Shown here: piece after piece, positions 12,240 through 22,711 of the stretch | Position numbering within the stretch: the first letter of the stretch is position 1 | Layout: each line of letters opens with the position of its first letter | DNA from: Aquatica leii | Taxonomy: Eukaryota > Arthropoda > Insecta > Coleoptera > Lampyridae | Direction: 5' to 3' | Length of the DNA stretch: 64,000 nt | NCBI GenBank assembly: GCA_035610365.1 | Contig: CM069432.1 | Location: forward strand, 169,072,035-169,136,034 | Notes under the pieces: generated by a model | Told to the model about the DNA's origin: nothing | The model's database searches: none | Seen by the model: the letters and a program-made list of their open reading frames with translations, nothing else | Translations under genes and position numbers: made by a program

Positions 12240-13325
12240 CACCTAATGGCTAATTTACAATCTAAAAGTCTTGAACTACGAGCATTAAAAGACTGACCTA
12301 CCTCTTTGCAACTCCAAACTATAATCCTGGAAGATAACCAGAAACTGGTTTGCGACACATCTACAGAAAATCTCAGACTATATGTTCCGCAATTATTACG
12401 ACAACCTGCCTGGTTGTCAAAAGATATGTGTGGCTTTCTTTTAAGAAAGATGTAACACAATGGATCAAGTCTTGTATTTCTTGCCAACGGGTTAAGGTAA
12501 CGAGAGAGACTTACAGTAAAATTGGGTCGTACAATAAAACTAAAACGATTTTCAAAGATCGGAACGTAAATCTAATTGGACAACCATAAAAAAACTGCAC
12601 ATACTTGTTAATGGTCATAGATACATTCTAAAGATGGCTGGAAACCACACCAATCAGCTACTTCTCGGCAGAAACTTTACTGTCAACTTGGATCACACGT
12701 TTTGAAGTACCATCTATAATAACAACAGTCAGAGGTCGACAATTCAAATGGCAGTTATTTGAAGCGTTAACAAAGCAACTTAGTATTTGTCACAATAAGA
12801 CCACCGCTTACCACTCCAAACGAATCGGAAGATAGAGAGTACCTTAAAAACTGCGTTCAAAGCTCAACTGGCCGATGGCTGAGTAAGAAAATTTCCTTTA
12901 GTTTTAATGGGACTTCGGTCGTATGTGGTACCAGAGTTTAATGCCATAGCAGCGAAACTGACGTACGGTAAATCAGTTAGACTTCTAGCTGATGTACTAA
13001 AATTGTATGAGCTAGAATCTTCAAGTACACCTGTTTTATTAGCAAAATGAAAAATCACATGCGTTGATTAAAACTAGTACAAATTGACCATTGTAATAGC
13101 AGTAGCATCTTTATGCCCCCGTAATTAAAAGTTTGTTTCTATGTTTTTGTACGAACCGTTGTGATTCGAAGGGCACTACAACCAACGTATGATGGTCCGT
13201 TTGGAATCTTAAGTCAAAAAGAAAAGTACTCAAAATTGTGAACTCTCGGCACGTACCAAACTGTGTAAATTGATACACTGAAACCAGCTTTTCTTTTACA
13301 TGACAAAAAGGTAACGACATAACAT
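12240..13325 (+). pseudogene. Gypsy-type integrase and C-terminal pol remnant
   Basis: Reading through stops and frame changes gives the expected integrase order. There is a zinc-binding domain (KKDVTQWIKSCISCQRVKV), a catalytic-core start reduced to [29 protein letters not shown] in place of the FGVP..i.tDqG region, a [10 protein letters not shown] block where TAYHPQANGMVER is expected, and a tail with ALQPTYDGPFGIL and LKPAFLL. Loss of the second catalytic aspartate and many stops show an old, dead copy. It belongs to a different Gypsy lineage from the recent copies at 16-28 kb. No LTRs were found for it. Confidence 0.65.
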
Positions 13326-13464
13326 GTTTTTCAGTCATCTGTAAAGCCTGCTAAATATGTAATTTAGCATGAATCAAACGATTCACCGCGAGTTTGAGTT
13401 ACGAGGTCAAGATGACAAATTCGTTTTCCTTCTCATTTTTTAAGCACTGCTTCTGAGAAAAAAG

Positions 13465-13690
13465 CACTGTGGCAACGTTGAACTTTTTAAGCTGACAACA
13501 GGGCATATTTACGTGAGGTAACGCGCCCGATGGCGGCAAAATTTTCGTTAGCGTTGTAGAACTTTAGAATGTTAAATGTATCCCTGTAAACTAAAATAAT
13601 AAAATATTGTGTAAATATTAAATATATGTTTATTTGTGTTAAAAATGGTTTTTGTGAATTCATATGTATTCTAGACTATGGATTTAATGG
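13465..13690 (+). repeat. Dispersed repeat, copy 2
   Basis: This matches 5883-6075 in the same orientation, sharing TGGCAACGTTGAA, GGCAAAATTTTCGTTA, AATGTATCCCTGTA and AATAAAATATTGT blocks with scattered differences. About 140 bp beyond it, at 13825-13855, is ATCGTCAGTGTCCTGACAAT followed by ACCTCCTATCT. That motif is repeated inverted at 33566-33601. Confidence 0.6.
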
Positions 13691-14338
13691 GACATCATTG
13701 GAATCTATATGCAGTAAGATAAAAACATATAACTATAATCTATTGGTAATTTACATGTACCTATAGACAATTTAAGGAGTAATGTAGTTGTGAACAAAAC
13801 CAATAGAAACTATTACATAGTATATCGTCAGTGTCCTGACAATACCTCCTATCTACTAAAATGCAAATTTTACAGGAGACACAAAAGACTACTTTTAGCA
13901 AAAACTAAAGCATCCCAATCATAAAATGAGTGTTATATCATTATTATTTTCATAGTAACACCTAAGTAATATTGATTTAACTTTGTTTTAATTTTAATAC
14001 ATTTTTCAGGTTAGATAGGAGTTATTTCTTTTACGTAGCCGGTGATAGATAGAAGTAATTTCTTTGATTGGTAATGTTAACAGAATCTGTGATTCAATTG
14101 AAAAAATAAAAAACGCACTTTATAAAGTATTTTTTTATTGCTTATGTACAATACTAAATTTAAGAACAATATAAAATAGAACATAAATGCTAAACACTAA
14201 CTAAACGAGAAAACTGTTAAACTAATACCTAATTAAAAATTAAAGTTGCAGTTTCTTTCGGAAGGTTATCATAAAAATAATGACAGTCTTTTGGTAATTC
14301 ACTTTTTAATGTTTGTAAATGTTTTCATTTTAAAATCT

Positions 14339-16090
14339 TTATTGGTCTTCTGTTCTTATGCAGATTTTGGTACTGTAATTTAAGTCGTTTCTGGTCTTTG
14401 GTCTAATTGGCAAATCTTTCCAATTGTCAAGTTTAATTTCAATTTTACCAGAATTCTTGTAATTGTACGCTATTGCTCTTATGTCTGTTACTGTAGGATC
14501 ATGTACTTTGCGACCTGGTCTGATTGACGTATATTTGAGAAATTTATTGTCTGCGTAATTTTTGAAAAATGTGTAGTCAACTTCTTTTACTTCATACGGA
14601 TAAGGGCTACGTCGCGCCTCTTTTGTTGCCTTTATGTAATCGTTAGGTAAATAAATATCTTTATTTTTAAGTTTTTGTTCGATACAGCTGTGAACGGAGT
14701 CGCACTCCATTTGGGTGTGACCCCCTTCTAAAAATTTCTGAATGATCTCCAAATTATTGCTAACAGCTAACGTTAGAAGTGCAAGTGCTAACGTTAGAAG
14801 AATATCGAACTAGCGTTAATGTTGGGAGCTAACTTAACAGCTTGTAGATCCATGGTCAGCGCTATACAAGCATTATTCTTGGAATGTATTTTATCAATTG
14901 CTTTTTCATCCTGTGCTCTTTCTTTTTTCCTAGTATGTTCTAGCCATTCGTTGTAGTCAAGATTACCTACTTCATGCTGAACACATGTGTCACATTTGTC
15001 CTTCTTATTTTTGTGAAAGGAAATATTCTTCCTGTTGAATACTCTGTCAAAAACTTGACGAGATAATGGTGCTACATTTCTTTCTCTGCACTGGCACTTG
15101 TATATTCGATAAACCTCAGCCATGTTTCTTATTAAAGGCTCTAGATAGAGCTTGCTTGTATTGGCTCTGTTGTAATGAGACGGTAACTCTTCCAAAAACG
15201 TGTCTAAAAATATCATCTCGGCATTTTCAATTTTAGAACTCTTTCTCGATCAATTCTGCAATACAAGCATGTTGCTTTCACTTTGTTGCACCAACGATTG
15301 AACTGTAAATGATACCAATGACAACGTAGATAAAAACATTGTTCTACAAACTGGAAGTCTCTGGCCATCTAAGGGTAATGTTTACTTTAGAGTACGACCA
15401 CGCCGCGAATTACCCTCTGTTGTTTTTTTCCCAACACAAGTTTTCTTAACATGTGAATAGACAAATATTTTTCGTTGGTCCCAATTTGTGCTGTTTCAGA
15501 AGTATTGCATTATTTTTTTTCGATTGTCTTCTGAAAACTTCCACACATTCTGATTTTGGATTTTCTACATTGATTTGAAATACATGTAGGGTCCATTTGT
15601 CTTGCTTTTCTAACCGTGTCATATTTTACGACTTTATCTTTCCTGGTATACCCCAAATATTCTTTACCTTCTAGTCGTAACTGTTGGTTACGTGTTTTAC
15701 TCCAAGCTTTCGGTTCTGCAATTTTTCTTTTTTTCTACCCTCTTCCAAGTTTCCATAGTCAACTGTAGCCAGATTTTGCTTTTCTTGATGTAGGTTTTCT
15801 TTTTGTGGACCATTGCATTCGGTTGTACACTCATTTGGAATATTTATGTCGCTAATAATTGACACCGGAAAAATAAGTTCCAACATTTCATCAACGAACA
15901 CAATGTCCATATTCTCAATTGCCAAATTGTCTGTAATGCAGTCTGTAGTGGTTGTGTAATTCTTTACTTTTGTGTACTCAATTGGATTGTTAGATAGTAG
16001 TAGGGGCGCTCGGAAGATTTATCTCTGCATTATTAATTATTGATGATATGAGGTTTCCTTTAGAATCAAAAGTTATATCTTGAATGATAT
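14339..16090 (-). pseudogene. DUF7869-like transposon protein, middle and C-terminal parts
   Basis: Minus-strand pieces in order: a leader continuing from 28648 (IQDITFDSKGNLISS), a frameshift near 15995, then a segment ending in LEEGRKKEKLQNRKLG (15925-15671). Next is a degraded stretch with LRLEGKEYLGYTR, DPTCISNQCRKSKIRMC and LPVCRTMFLSTLSL, then 15216-14794 with LPSHYNRANTSKLYLEP, CDTCVQHEVGNLDY and ALTMDLQAVKLAPNINAS. The last part, 14752-14339, has KFLEGGHTQMECDSVHS, a SIRPGRKVHDP block and DIRAIAYNY. This is the layout of a large arthropod family of transposon-borne proteins (DUF7869-like). The part between NASS and FLEGGHTQ, which would contain the core DUF7869 residues, is deleted, so this copy is dead. 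The family name is from memory and only moderately certain. Confidence 0.55.
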
Positions 16091-16555
16091 TGAAACGTCC
16101 GAGAAATTACTTGCAAATGCAAGAGCCTTCTAGAACTGTTATCTAGTTTCTAGAAAATATAGCGAAAAGTGAGGAACGATCGAGAAGAATTCGCTGATGT
16201 CTATAAAAGCCGAAGATGGAAATCGTAGGTCAGTTATTGCTGGAATGTGAAAGCATGCAGTATTAAGATTATCAAGTTGAAATAAATACGTATCGTTAGC
16301 ACGCGCGGCGTTTTAAATAAATAACAGTGTACACCGAATCGAGTGAACGTGACTTATAGTGTAAACAAATCCGAGGACGTTATCTAATCTTATCTTAAGT
16401 GTTATACAACGGTTATACATAAATTATAGTGTAAGTGTTTTTATTATTAGATTTTAGTAGTTCGGTCAATTTAAAAGTATACATATTTCTATAATAAGTA
16501 AACGTAGTTTTAGTCGTTTTAAATAAATTAGTTTTTAAGTAATAAATTCGTTACA
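16091..16555 (+). repeat. Gypsy 5' LTR (copy A)
   Basis: The 465-bp repeat is bounded by TG and CA. Within it are two TTCTAGAA sites (16128-16135 and 16148-16155), a TATAAAAG box at 16202-16209 and AATAAATA-type polyadenylation-like signals near 16279 and 16315. The first 56 bases would also encode the pol C-terminus when the same sequence serves as a 3' LTR. Confidence 0.9.
16127..16209 (+). promoter_or_regulatory. LTR promoter with heat-shock-element-like sites and TATA box
   Basis: CTTCTAGAAC (16127-16136) and TTTCTAGAAA (16147-16156) are both perfect nTTCnnGAAn dyads, the core arrangement recognised by heat-shock factor. They lie 47-75 bp upstream of TATAAAAG (16202-16209). The same array is in the LTRs at 22137, 28183 and 60490. 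A heat-responsive promoter is an inference; a third correctly spaced unit is not obvious. Confidence 0.45.
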
Positions 16556-16580
16556 AATTGGTATCAGGTGTTCGGTTTTA
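16556..16580 (+). other. Presumed primer-binding site, copy A
   Basis: TGGTATCAGGTGTTCGG starts three bases after the LTR end, where the tRNA primer site of a Gypsy element is expected. The same sequence follows the central LTR at 22605. In the diverged copy at 60959 the equivalent reads TGGCGTCAGGTGTTGAGG. I cannot assign the tRNA with confidence. Confidence 0.5.
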
Positions 16581-16665
16581 AACCCGTGGAAAACGTGTAA
16601 ATAGATAAAGCTGTTCGCGATTTTTATTAGTGTATTTAAACTATATTCGTGTTATATTTAAATTT

Positions 16666-18699
16666 ATGGTGACGCGTTTGCAAGCAGTTAAAATGGATTC
16701 AAAAATATTTGAAATTCTCGAATCGATGAATAAGAATATGGAAGAAAATAATAGGAAAATGGGCGAAAATTCTCAGAAAATTGAAGCAAAACTGTCCGAA
16801 AATTCTAGAAAAATGGAAGAAAAACTCTCCGAACATTCTCAGAAAATGGAAGAAAATTCTAGAAAAATAGAAGAAAAGTTGTTGGAAAATTCTAGAAGTT
16901 TAAAAGAAGAAATACGAACGAGCATAGAAAATCAAATTAAAGTTGTTCAAGAGGAAACCCAAGCAGACATGTTAAACTTAAAAGAAGAAATTTGCGATTC
17001 TATGAATGACATAATAGAAGAAGTACAAGACAAACTAGAAGAGAAGTTAAAAGAAAATTCAAGAACCATAGAAGACAGAATGAAACTGCTTGAAGAAAGA
17101 ATGAACCAAATGAATTACCATGGTGAAGGAAGTGTCACGAGTGAAGATTTAATAATGGACCGTCGGGAAGAAACCACCCACAAGTTCAAAGTTGTACCAC
17201 CGAATTTTGATGGTAAAGTTCCATGGTCAACCTACCACAAGCAGTTTGAAGCCGCAGCTACAGCTAATGGTTGGAGCAACAAGCAGAAAGCGACGTCTTT
17301 AATAGTGTCCTTACGTGGAGAAGCGCTTGGAATTTTACAAACTGTTCCGGACCATCTGCAAGAAAATTACGAACTCTTAATATCACGATTAGAAATGAGA
17401 TACGGAGATGCCCATCTTCAACAAGTCTATCAAGCTCAAATTAAAAGTCGGGTTCAGAAAGCTGCCGAAAGTCTTCAAGAGTTCGAGGCTGACATCGCTA
17501 GATTAACACGGCTTGCGTATCCTACAGCACCAGATACCTTCCTGGAGCAGTTAGCTATTCAAACGTTTGTAGATGGCCTCCGAGACAGCGAAACACAGCA
17601 GACCCTCCGGTTAGCTCGACCGAAGACGTTAGATGACGCATTAACCCATGCTCTGGAGTTCGAGGCGGCGAAACAAGCGTCGCACCGAGGCAGCCATAAG
17701 CTCCGTTGTGCTGCAGAAGTATCCTCGCACACAGAAGAAAGCATTGAAGACATAGTGCGACGGGTACTTCGGGAAAGAGGAGTGACAGCTTTGAACTGCG
17801 ATGAAATAGGCCATGTACGACGGCATCGTACCAAACCTAAGAAGAGGACTAGAAGAGCCCTCGAAAATTTGGAACGAGGCGAGCGAAAGAAACAAAAAGT
17901 AATCTCATCTAGTCAAACTCCAGAGGTTACAATCCAAATGGCATCGCCTAGGGAGCAGTTGCATAGCATTTATCTCGATGGCAAGATCAATGGAAGAAGC
18001 GTTCAGTTACTGGTTGACACGGGAGCGACGAAGACCATCATTCGTCCTGACATGTTATTGGAAAACGAGAAGACATCACCAGTAACAGTACGACTTCGAA
18101 CGGCGACGGGCGACGAAATACCTACTCACGGACAAGTCAAAGTAACTATTGGTTTGGGAAATGGAGTACTTGACCATCAAGTACTGGTAGCCGACATCAC
18201 GAAAGAAGTTATCCTGGGAATGGACGTGATAAAGAAGTATGGGTTCCATTTAGATATGAAGAACGATGTCCTGAAGATCGACAATAAAGAAATTCCTTTT
18301 CATTCGTCAGAGAAGGCAGCCGTGCGAGTCTTATTGAGTGAAGACGTGATTCTGCCTGCAAGGACTGAAAGTGTGGTGATGGCACGCCTTGATGGAAATC
18401 TCCGGGAAGGCTACATACGCGCGATTGAACCAATGGAAGGCGGCTTAGTTGAAAAGGGACTACTCGTTGGCAGAACCTTAGTACGAGTAAAGAACACGAT
18501 GCCAGTAAGGATCTTAAACATCAACTCCAGATCCTGTAACGTTGAAAAAGAAGACCGTGGTAGGCCAATGCACGCCAGTATCACAAATTGTGAGATGCGT
18601 GAAGACGAACGAAGATACGCCGCCGAAGAAGTGTCCACAACATCTATTGGACATTCTTACCACCAAATGCCAAAACCTCAGCCAAGACCAGCTGGCTAA
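16666..18699 (+). pseudogene. Gypsy copy A gag-protease frame, truncated by frameshift
   Basis: The start chosen is the ATG at 16666 (MVTRLQAVKMDSK), because the diverged third copy starts at the same place. The N-terminal 150 residues are a charged coiled coil built from 11-residue units of the ENSRKMEEKLS type. A capsid-like Gag region follows (VPPNFDGKVPWSTYHKQFEA, then LQEFEADIARLTRLAYP). The usual zinc knuckle is reduced to LNCDEIGHVRRHR, keeping only one Cys and one His. The aspartic protease follows (QLLVDTGATKTIIRP). An extra C at 18527-18528, compared with copy B, shifts the frame and ends the protein at 18699. In copy B gag and pol are continuous, so this is a lesion. Confidence 0.85.
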
Positions 18700-20323
18700 A
18701 GTTAAAGTGTTGATCCAAGAGTACCAGGATGTGTTCGCGCTGGAGAGTGGTTCCAAAGGAAGAACTAACGTGGTGAAACATAAAATTAATACCGGAGACG
18801 CTCGGCCGATACGACAACATCCACGCAGACTTCCTTTGACGAAAAGAGAAGAAGCCGAACAAATAATTACGGATATGGAGAGAGAAGGCGTGATTGAACC
18901 TTCAAGTAGTCCATGGGCATCCCCAGTGGTACTCGTGAAGAAGAAGGATGGATCGACGAGGTTTTGCGTAGACTACAGGCAGCTAAACGACGTGACCAAA
19001 AAGGACAGCTACCCTTTACCCAGAATTGACGATACGCTAGACACCCTGTCAGGATCCCAGTGGTTTTCTACGTTAGATTTAAAGAGTGGATACTGGCAGG
19101 TAGAATTAGAACCCAAGGATCGTGAGAAAACAGCTTTTACGATCGGAACTGGTTTGTGGCAGTTCACTGTAATGCCCTTCGGCCTGTGTAACGCTCCTGC
19201 AACGTTCGAGCGTTTGATGGAGACCATCTTGCGCGGATTGTCTTGGAAGACGTGCTTGGTTTACCTGGACGACGTGATCGTGGTTGTAAGGTCGTTTGAA
19301 GAGCACTTAAACAACTTGAAGGAAGTGTTCCAGAGATTACGTGGGGCTAACCTCAAACTGAGCCCAAAGAAGTGCCACGTATTTAAGAAGGAAGTCCAAT
19401 ACCTTGGCCACGTCGTATCTAGAGACGGAGTAAGGGCTGACCCAGACAAAATCCGAGCAGTGCAAGCATGGCCAAGACCGATCGACAAACATCAGGTCCG
19501 AAGTTTCCTTGGGTTGTGCACTTATTATAGAAGATTTGTCCCCGGATTTGCCAATATTGCCAAACCATTGACAAAACTAACCGAAGAAAAAGCAGAATTT
19601 AGATGGAATGAAGACTGCGAAAATTCTTTTAATCAACTAAAACAGGCCCTAGTCACTTCGCCGATTTTGAGTTATCCACGAGAAGATGGAAAGTTTGTTT
19701 TGGATACCGACGCAAGCAATATGGCCATAGGCGCGGTCCTTTCGCAGGTTCAAGATGGACAAGAAAAGGTGATCGCGTACTTTAGCAAGGTTTTGTCTAG
19801 GCCAGAAAGGAATTATTGCGTGACTAGGAGGGAGCTGTTAGCAGTCGTTAAGTCCATCGAACATTTCTACAAGTATTTGTATGGACGAAGATTTTTACTG
19901 AGAACAGACCACGCCGCTTTAAAATGGCTACTGCAGTTCCGTAACCCAGAAGGACAAGTAGCAATATGGATCGAGAGACTGCAAGAGTATGACTACGACA
20001 CAGAACACCGTGCCGGAAGCAGTCATCGGAACGCTGATGCCTTATCCAGAAGACCATGTCCGGCGGACTGCAGCCATTGTTCGCGACTGGAAGAAAAAGT
20101 CGAATGCCTCCGGAGAACTGCTATGGTTGATGATGAGTGGGAACCTGAGCAGTTACGTCGCGAACAAGAAGACGATCCTGAAATAAGACTACTCCTCGAC
20201 TGGAAAGAAAGCGGCCGACGACCAACCTGGGAAGAAGTGAGTGCTTTGGGCAAAAATATCAAAGCGTACTGGGCGCAGTGGGACTCCTTGATAGTAGAAG
20301 ACGGTCTTCTTAAGCGATCCTAG
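18542..20323 (+). pseudogene. Gypsy copy A reverse transcriptase and RNase H frame
   Basis: This frame continues pol after the lesion at 18527. It holds the RT entry (EGVIEPSSSPWASPVVLVKK), the VDYRQLNDVTKKDSYPLPR motif, the catalytic YLDDVIVV motif at about 19262-19285, the thumb and connection (RSFLGLCTYYRRFVPGFA), and RNase H with LDTDASNMAIGAVLSQ, RRELLAVV and a final RNADALSRR. It ends at a TAG (20321-20323), beyond which the integrase continues in the -1 frame. Copy B has the same stop and shift at 26365-26367. The CC at 19396-19397 is intact here but is a single C in copy B. Confidence 0.85.
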
Positions 20324-21571
20324 AAAGTGCCGAGGGCACGGGACCCAAACTACAGCTGGTAGTGCCGAAAAGCGGGGTGACGGAAGTCTTGAAGCCTCTG
20401 CACGATGGGACATCAGGAGGACACTTTGGCATTAAGAAGACGTTGGGTAAAGTGAGAGAACGATTCTACTGGATGAACTGCAAAGAGGACGTCATGAAAT
20501 GGTGCCGTAAATGCATAGTCTGCGCTTCAGGAAATGGTCCAGCGAGAAAGCGCAAAGCACCCATGAAACAATACAACGTAGGAAGCCCTTTGGAAAGAGT
20601 AGCGATTGACATCGCAGGGCCGTTCCCAGAATCCGATTCGGGAAATAAATACATTCTGGTGGCGATGGATTATTTCACGAAATGGACGGAGGCTTACGCC
20701 ATACCCAATCAGGAAGCAGCTACAGTCGCAGACGTATTAGTAAAGGAGTTTTTGCCGGTTTGGAGTTCCGTTGGAATTACACTCCGATCAAGGCCGCAAT
20801 TTTGAGTCTGGGCTGTTTCAAGAAGTTTGCCGACTGTTAGGAATTAAAAAGACTAGGACAACGCCTCTTCATCCTCAGTCTGATGGCATGGTTGAACGGA
20901 TGAATCGAACAATGGGCAAGTACTTAGCCAAGGTAGTGTCCGAACACCAAAGGGACTGGGATCAGTACTTGCACCTTTTCTTAATGGCATACCGATCATC
21001 CGTTCACGAAACCACAGGCCAAACACCATCCTGTGTCATGCTCGGTCGTGAGATAAGATTACCATGCGATCTTCAATTTGGGCGAAGACCGGAAGAAGAA
21101 GTTGCTGGAGAAGATTACGTCAGCAAGCTGGCCAAGAGGTTGGACGAAGTACATGAAGAGGTCCGTAAAAACACACAAATTGCCAGCGACAGGATGAAAA
21201 CAAGATATGACGTCAAGGCGCAAAATGGTGGGTTTCAACCTGGCGATATGGTCTGGTTGTATAACCCTCAAAGGAAACGTGGTTTGTCGCCGAAGCTGCA
21301 AAAGCAATGGGAGGGCCCCTATGAAGTCGTGCAGCGTATTAACGACGTTATATACCGCATCCGAAAACCGCCCAGAGGCAAGCCAAAAGTGGTCCACGTC
21401 GATCGTCTAGCCCCGTTTGCTGGCGATAACCACAATCCGCAAGTTCAGGTCCGAACCAGAGTAATAAGTAGCAGAACCAGGAATCCAATCGAAGAAATGG
21501 AGTTCGAAAAGTTTATGAACTTATACGGAGGTTCTGGAAAAGCTAGGTTCGAAGTTACCACCGAGGAACAA

Positions 21572-21974
21572 CAAGACCTGTTCCAGACACAAAAAGATTA
21601 CGCCATCGCACATTGCGTGAGCGAGGAGCTTGACATGTCCAAAGGGGTTGCAGTCGTGTTTAAAAAGAAGTTTGGACAGCTAGATGAATTACGAAGACAG
21701 CAACCGGCAGTCGGAAAGGTTTTAGGACTACGTGGTGACGGACGCTTCGTTTTCTATCTGGTCACCAAGAAATACTCACGTGTCAAGCCGTTATACAAAG
21801 ATCTGTGGCGAACATTATGGAGTCTCAAGAGACAAATGGAGTTCCATCATGTTAAGAAATTGGCAGTACCCAAGCTTGGTTGTGGCTTAGACCAATTGAA
21901 TTGGAGGACAGTTCGAAACATGTTGGAGGTCGTCTTCCGAGGGACAGGCGTTCAAGTGTTGGTCTGTAGTTACC
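21572..21974 (+). other. Macrodomain encoded within Gypsy pol, copy A
   Basis: The segment DYAIAHCVSEELDMSKGVAV, KKKFGQLDELRRQQPAVGKV, FYLVTKKYSRVKPLYKDLWR, LAVPKLGCGLDQLNW and VQVLVCSYQP follows the block order of OARD1/Poa1p-like macrodomains: an HCVS-D-MSKG adenine-binding start, an F..LVTK..KP.Y segment and a P+.GCGLD.L.W loop. In OARD1 the catalytic lysine and aspartate lie in those last two blocks; both are present. Removal of ADP-ribose from acylated substrates or from protein is the known family activity. What it does in a retrotransposon is unknown. Confidence 0.8.
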
Positions 21975-22120
21975 AACCGAGGAGAGTATTGGGTCAGGAA
22001 AAGTCCATTGACTGTTACTTTTATGGTCAAGGAAGTTGCCGAAATGGAGGAAGCTGCCGCTATCGCCACGATCCCTTTTACCGGTGTCGCATCCAGTCTC
22101 CTGTTCTGGGACAGAACAGT

Positions 22121-22136
22121 CCTAAGAAGGGGACAG
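22121..22136 (+). other. Polypurine tract of copy A, inside the coding frame
   Basis: AAGAAGGGGACAG directly precedes the LTR at 22137. It is the expected plus-strand primer tract and at the same time encodes PKKGT in the pol C-terminus. Confidence 0.6.
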
Positions 22137-22601
22137 TGAAACGTCCGAGAAATTACTTGCAAATGCAAGAGCCTTCTAGAACTGTTATCTAGTTTCTAGA
22201 AAATATAGCGAAAAGTGAGGAACGATCGAGAAGAATTCGCTGATGTCTATAAAAGCCGAAGATGGAAATCGTAGGTCAGTTATTGCTGGAATGTGAAAGC
22301 ATGCAGTATTAAGATTATCAAGTTGAAATAAATACGTATCGTTAGCACGCGCGGCGTTTTAAATAAATAACAGTGTACACCGAATCGAGTGAACGTGACT
22401 TATAGTGTAAACAAATCCGAGGACGTTATCTAATCTTATCTTAAGTGTTATACAACGGTTATACATAAATTATAGTGTAAGTGTTTTTATTATTAGATTT
22501 TAGTAGTTCGGTCAATTTAAAAGTATACATATTTCTATAATAAGTAAACGTAGTTTTAGTCGTTTTAAATAAATTAGTTTTTAAGTAATAAATTCGTTAC
22601 A
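22137..22601 (+). repeat. Central Gypsy LTR shared by copies A and B
   Basis: This 465-bp repeat looks identical to the LTRs at 16091 and 28183. It serves as the 3' LTR of copy A and the 5' LTR of copy B. No target duplication borders it. On the left is the polypurine tract of A and on the right the primer-binding region of B. Confidence 0.9.
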
Positions 22602-22711
22602 AATTGGTATCAGGTGTTCGGTTTTAAACCCGTGGAAAACGTGTAAATAGATAAAGCTGTTCGCGATTTTTATTAGTGTATTTAAACTATATTCGTGTTA
22701 TATTTAAATTT

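Larger units (their letters stand above)
20320..22192 (+). pseudogene. Gypsy copy A integrase, macrodomain and CCCH zinc finger
   Basis: After the shared frame break, 20320-20750 encodes the HHCC zinc-binding domain (CRKCIVC) and the first catalytic block (DIAGPFPESDSGNKYILVAM). The T-run at 20749-20753 has 5 Ts against 7 in copy B. This breaks the frame, which resumes as a second open stretch from about 20771 (HSDQGRNFES) to 22192. Beyond the core are a GPYEVVQRINDVIYRI tail and a macrodomain (about 21572-21974). The macrodomain has LVTKKYSRVKPLY, with Lys codons at 21767-21772, and PKLGCGLDQLNW, with its Asp codon at 21890-21892. A CX7CX5CX3H finger follows at about 22013-22069. The last 18 codons and the stop lie inside the 3' LTR. 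Confidence 0.85.

Noticed and set aside
17559..17895. Minus-strand open frames over Gypsy gag, repeated at 23605-23941 and 62220-62504
   Set aside because: They are antisense shadows of the gag coding strand and recur only because the element is repeated.
20314..20330. Programmed -1 frameshift between RNase H and integrase
   Set aside because: No slippery heptamer or downstream pseudoknot is apparent and other frames in the copies are broken by simple indels. Kept only as a question under findings.
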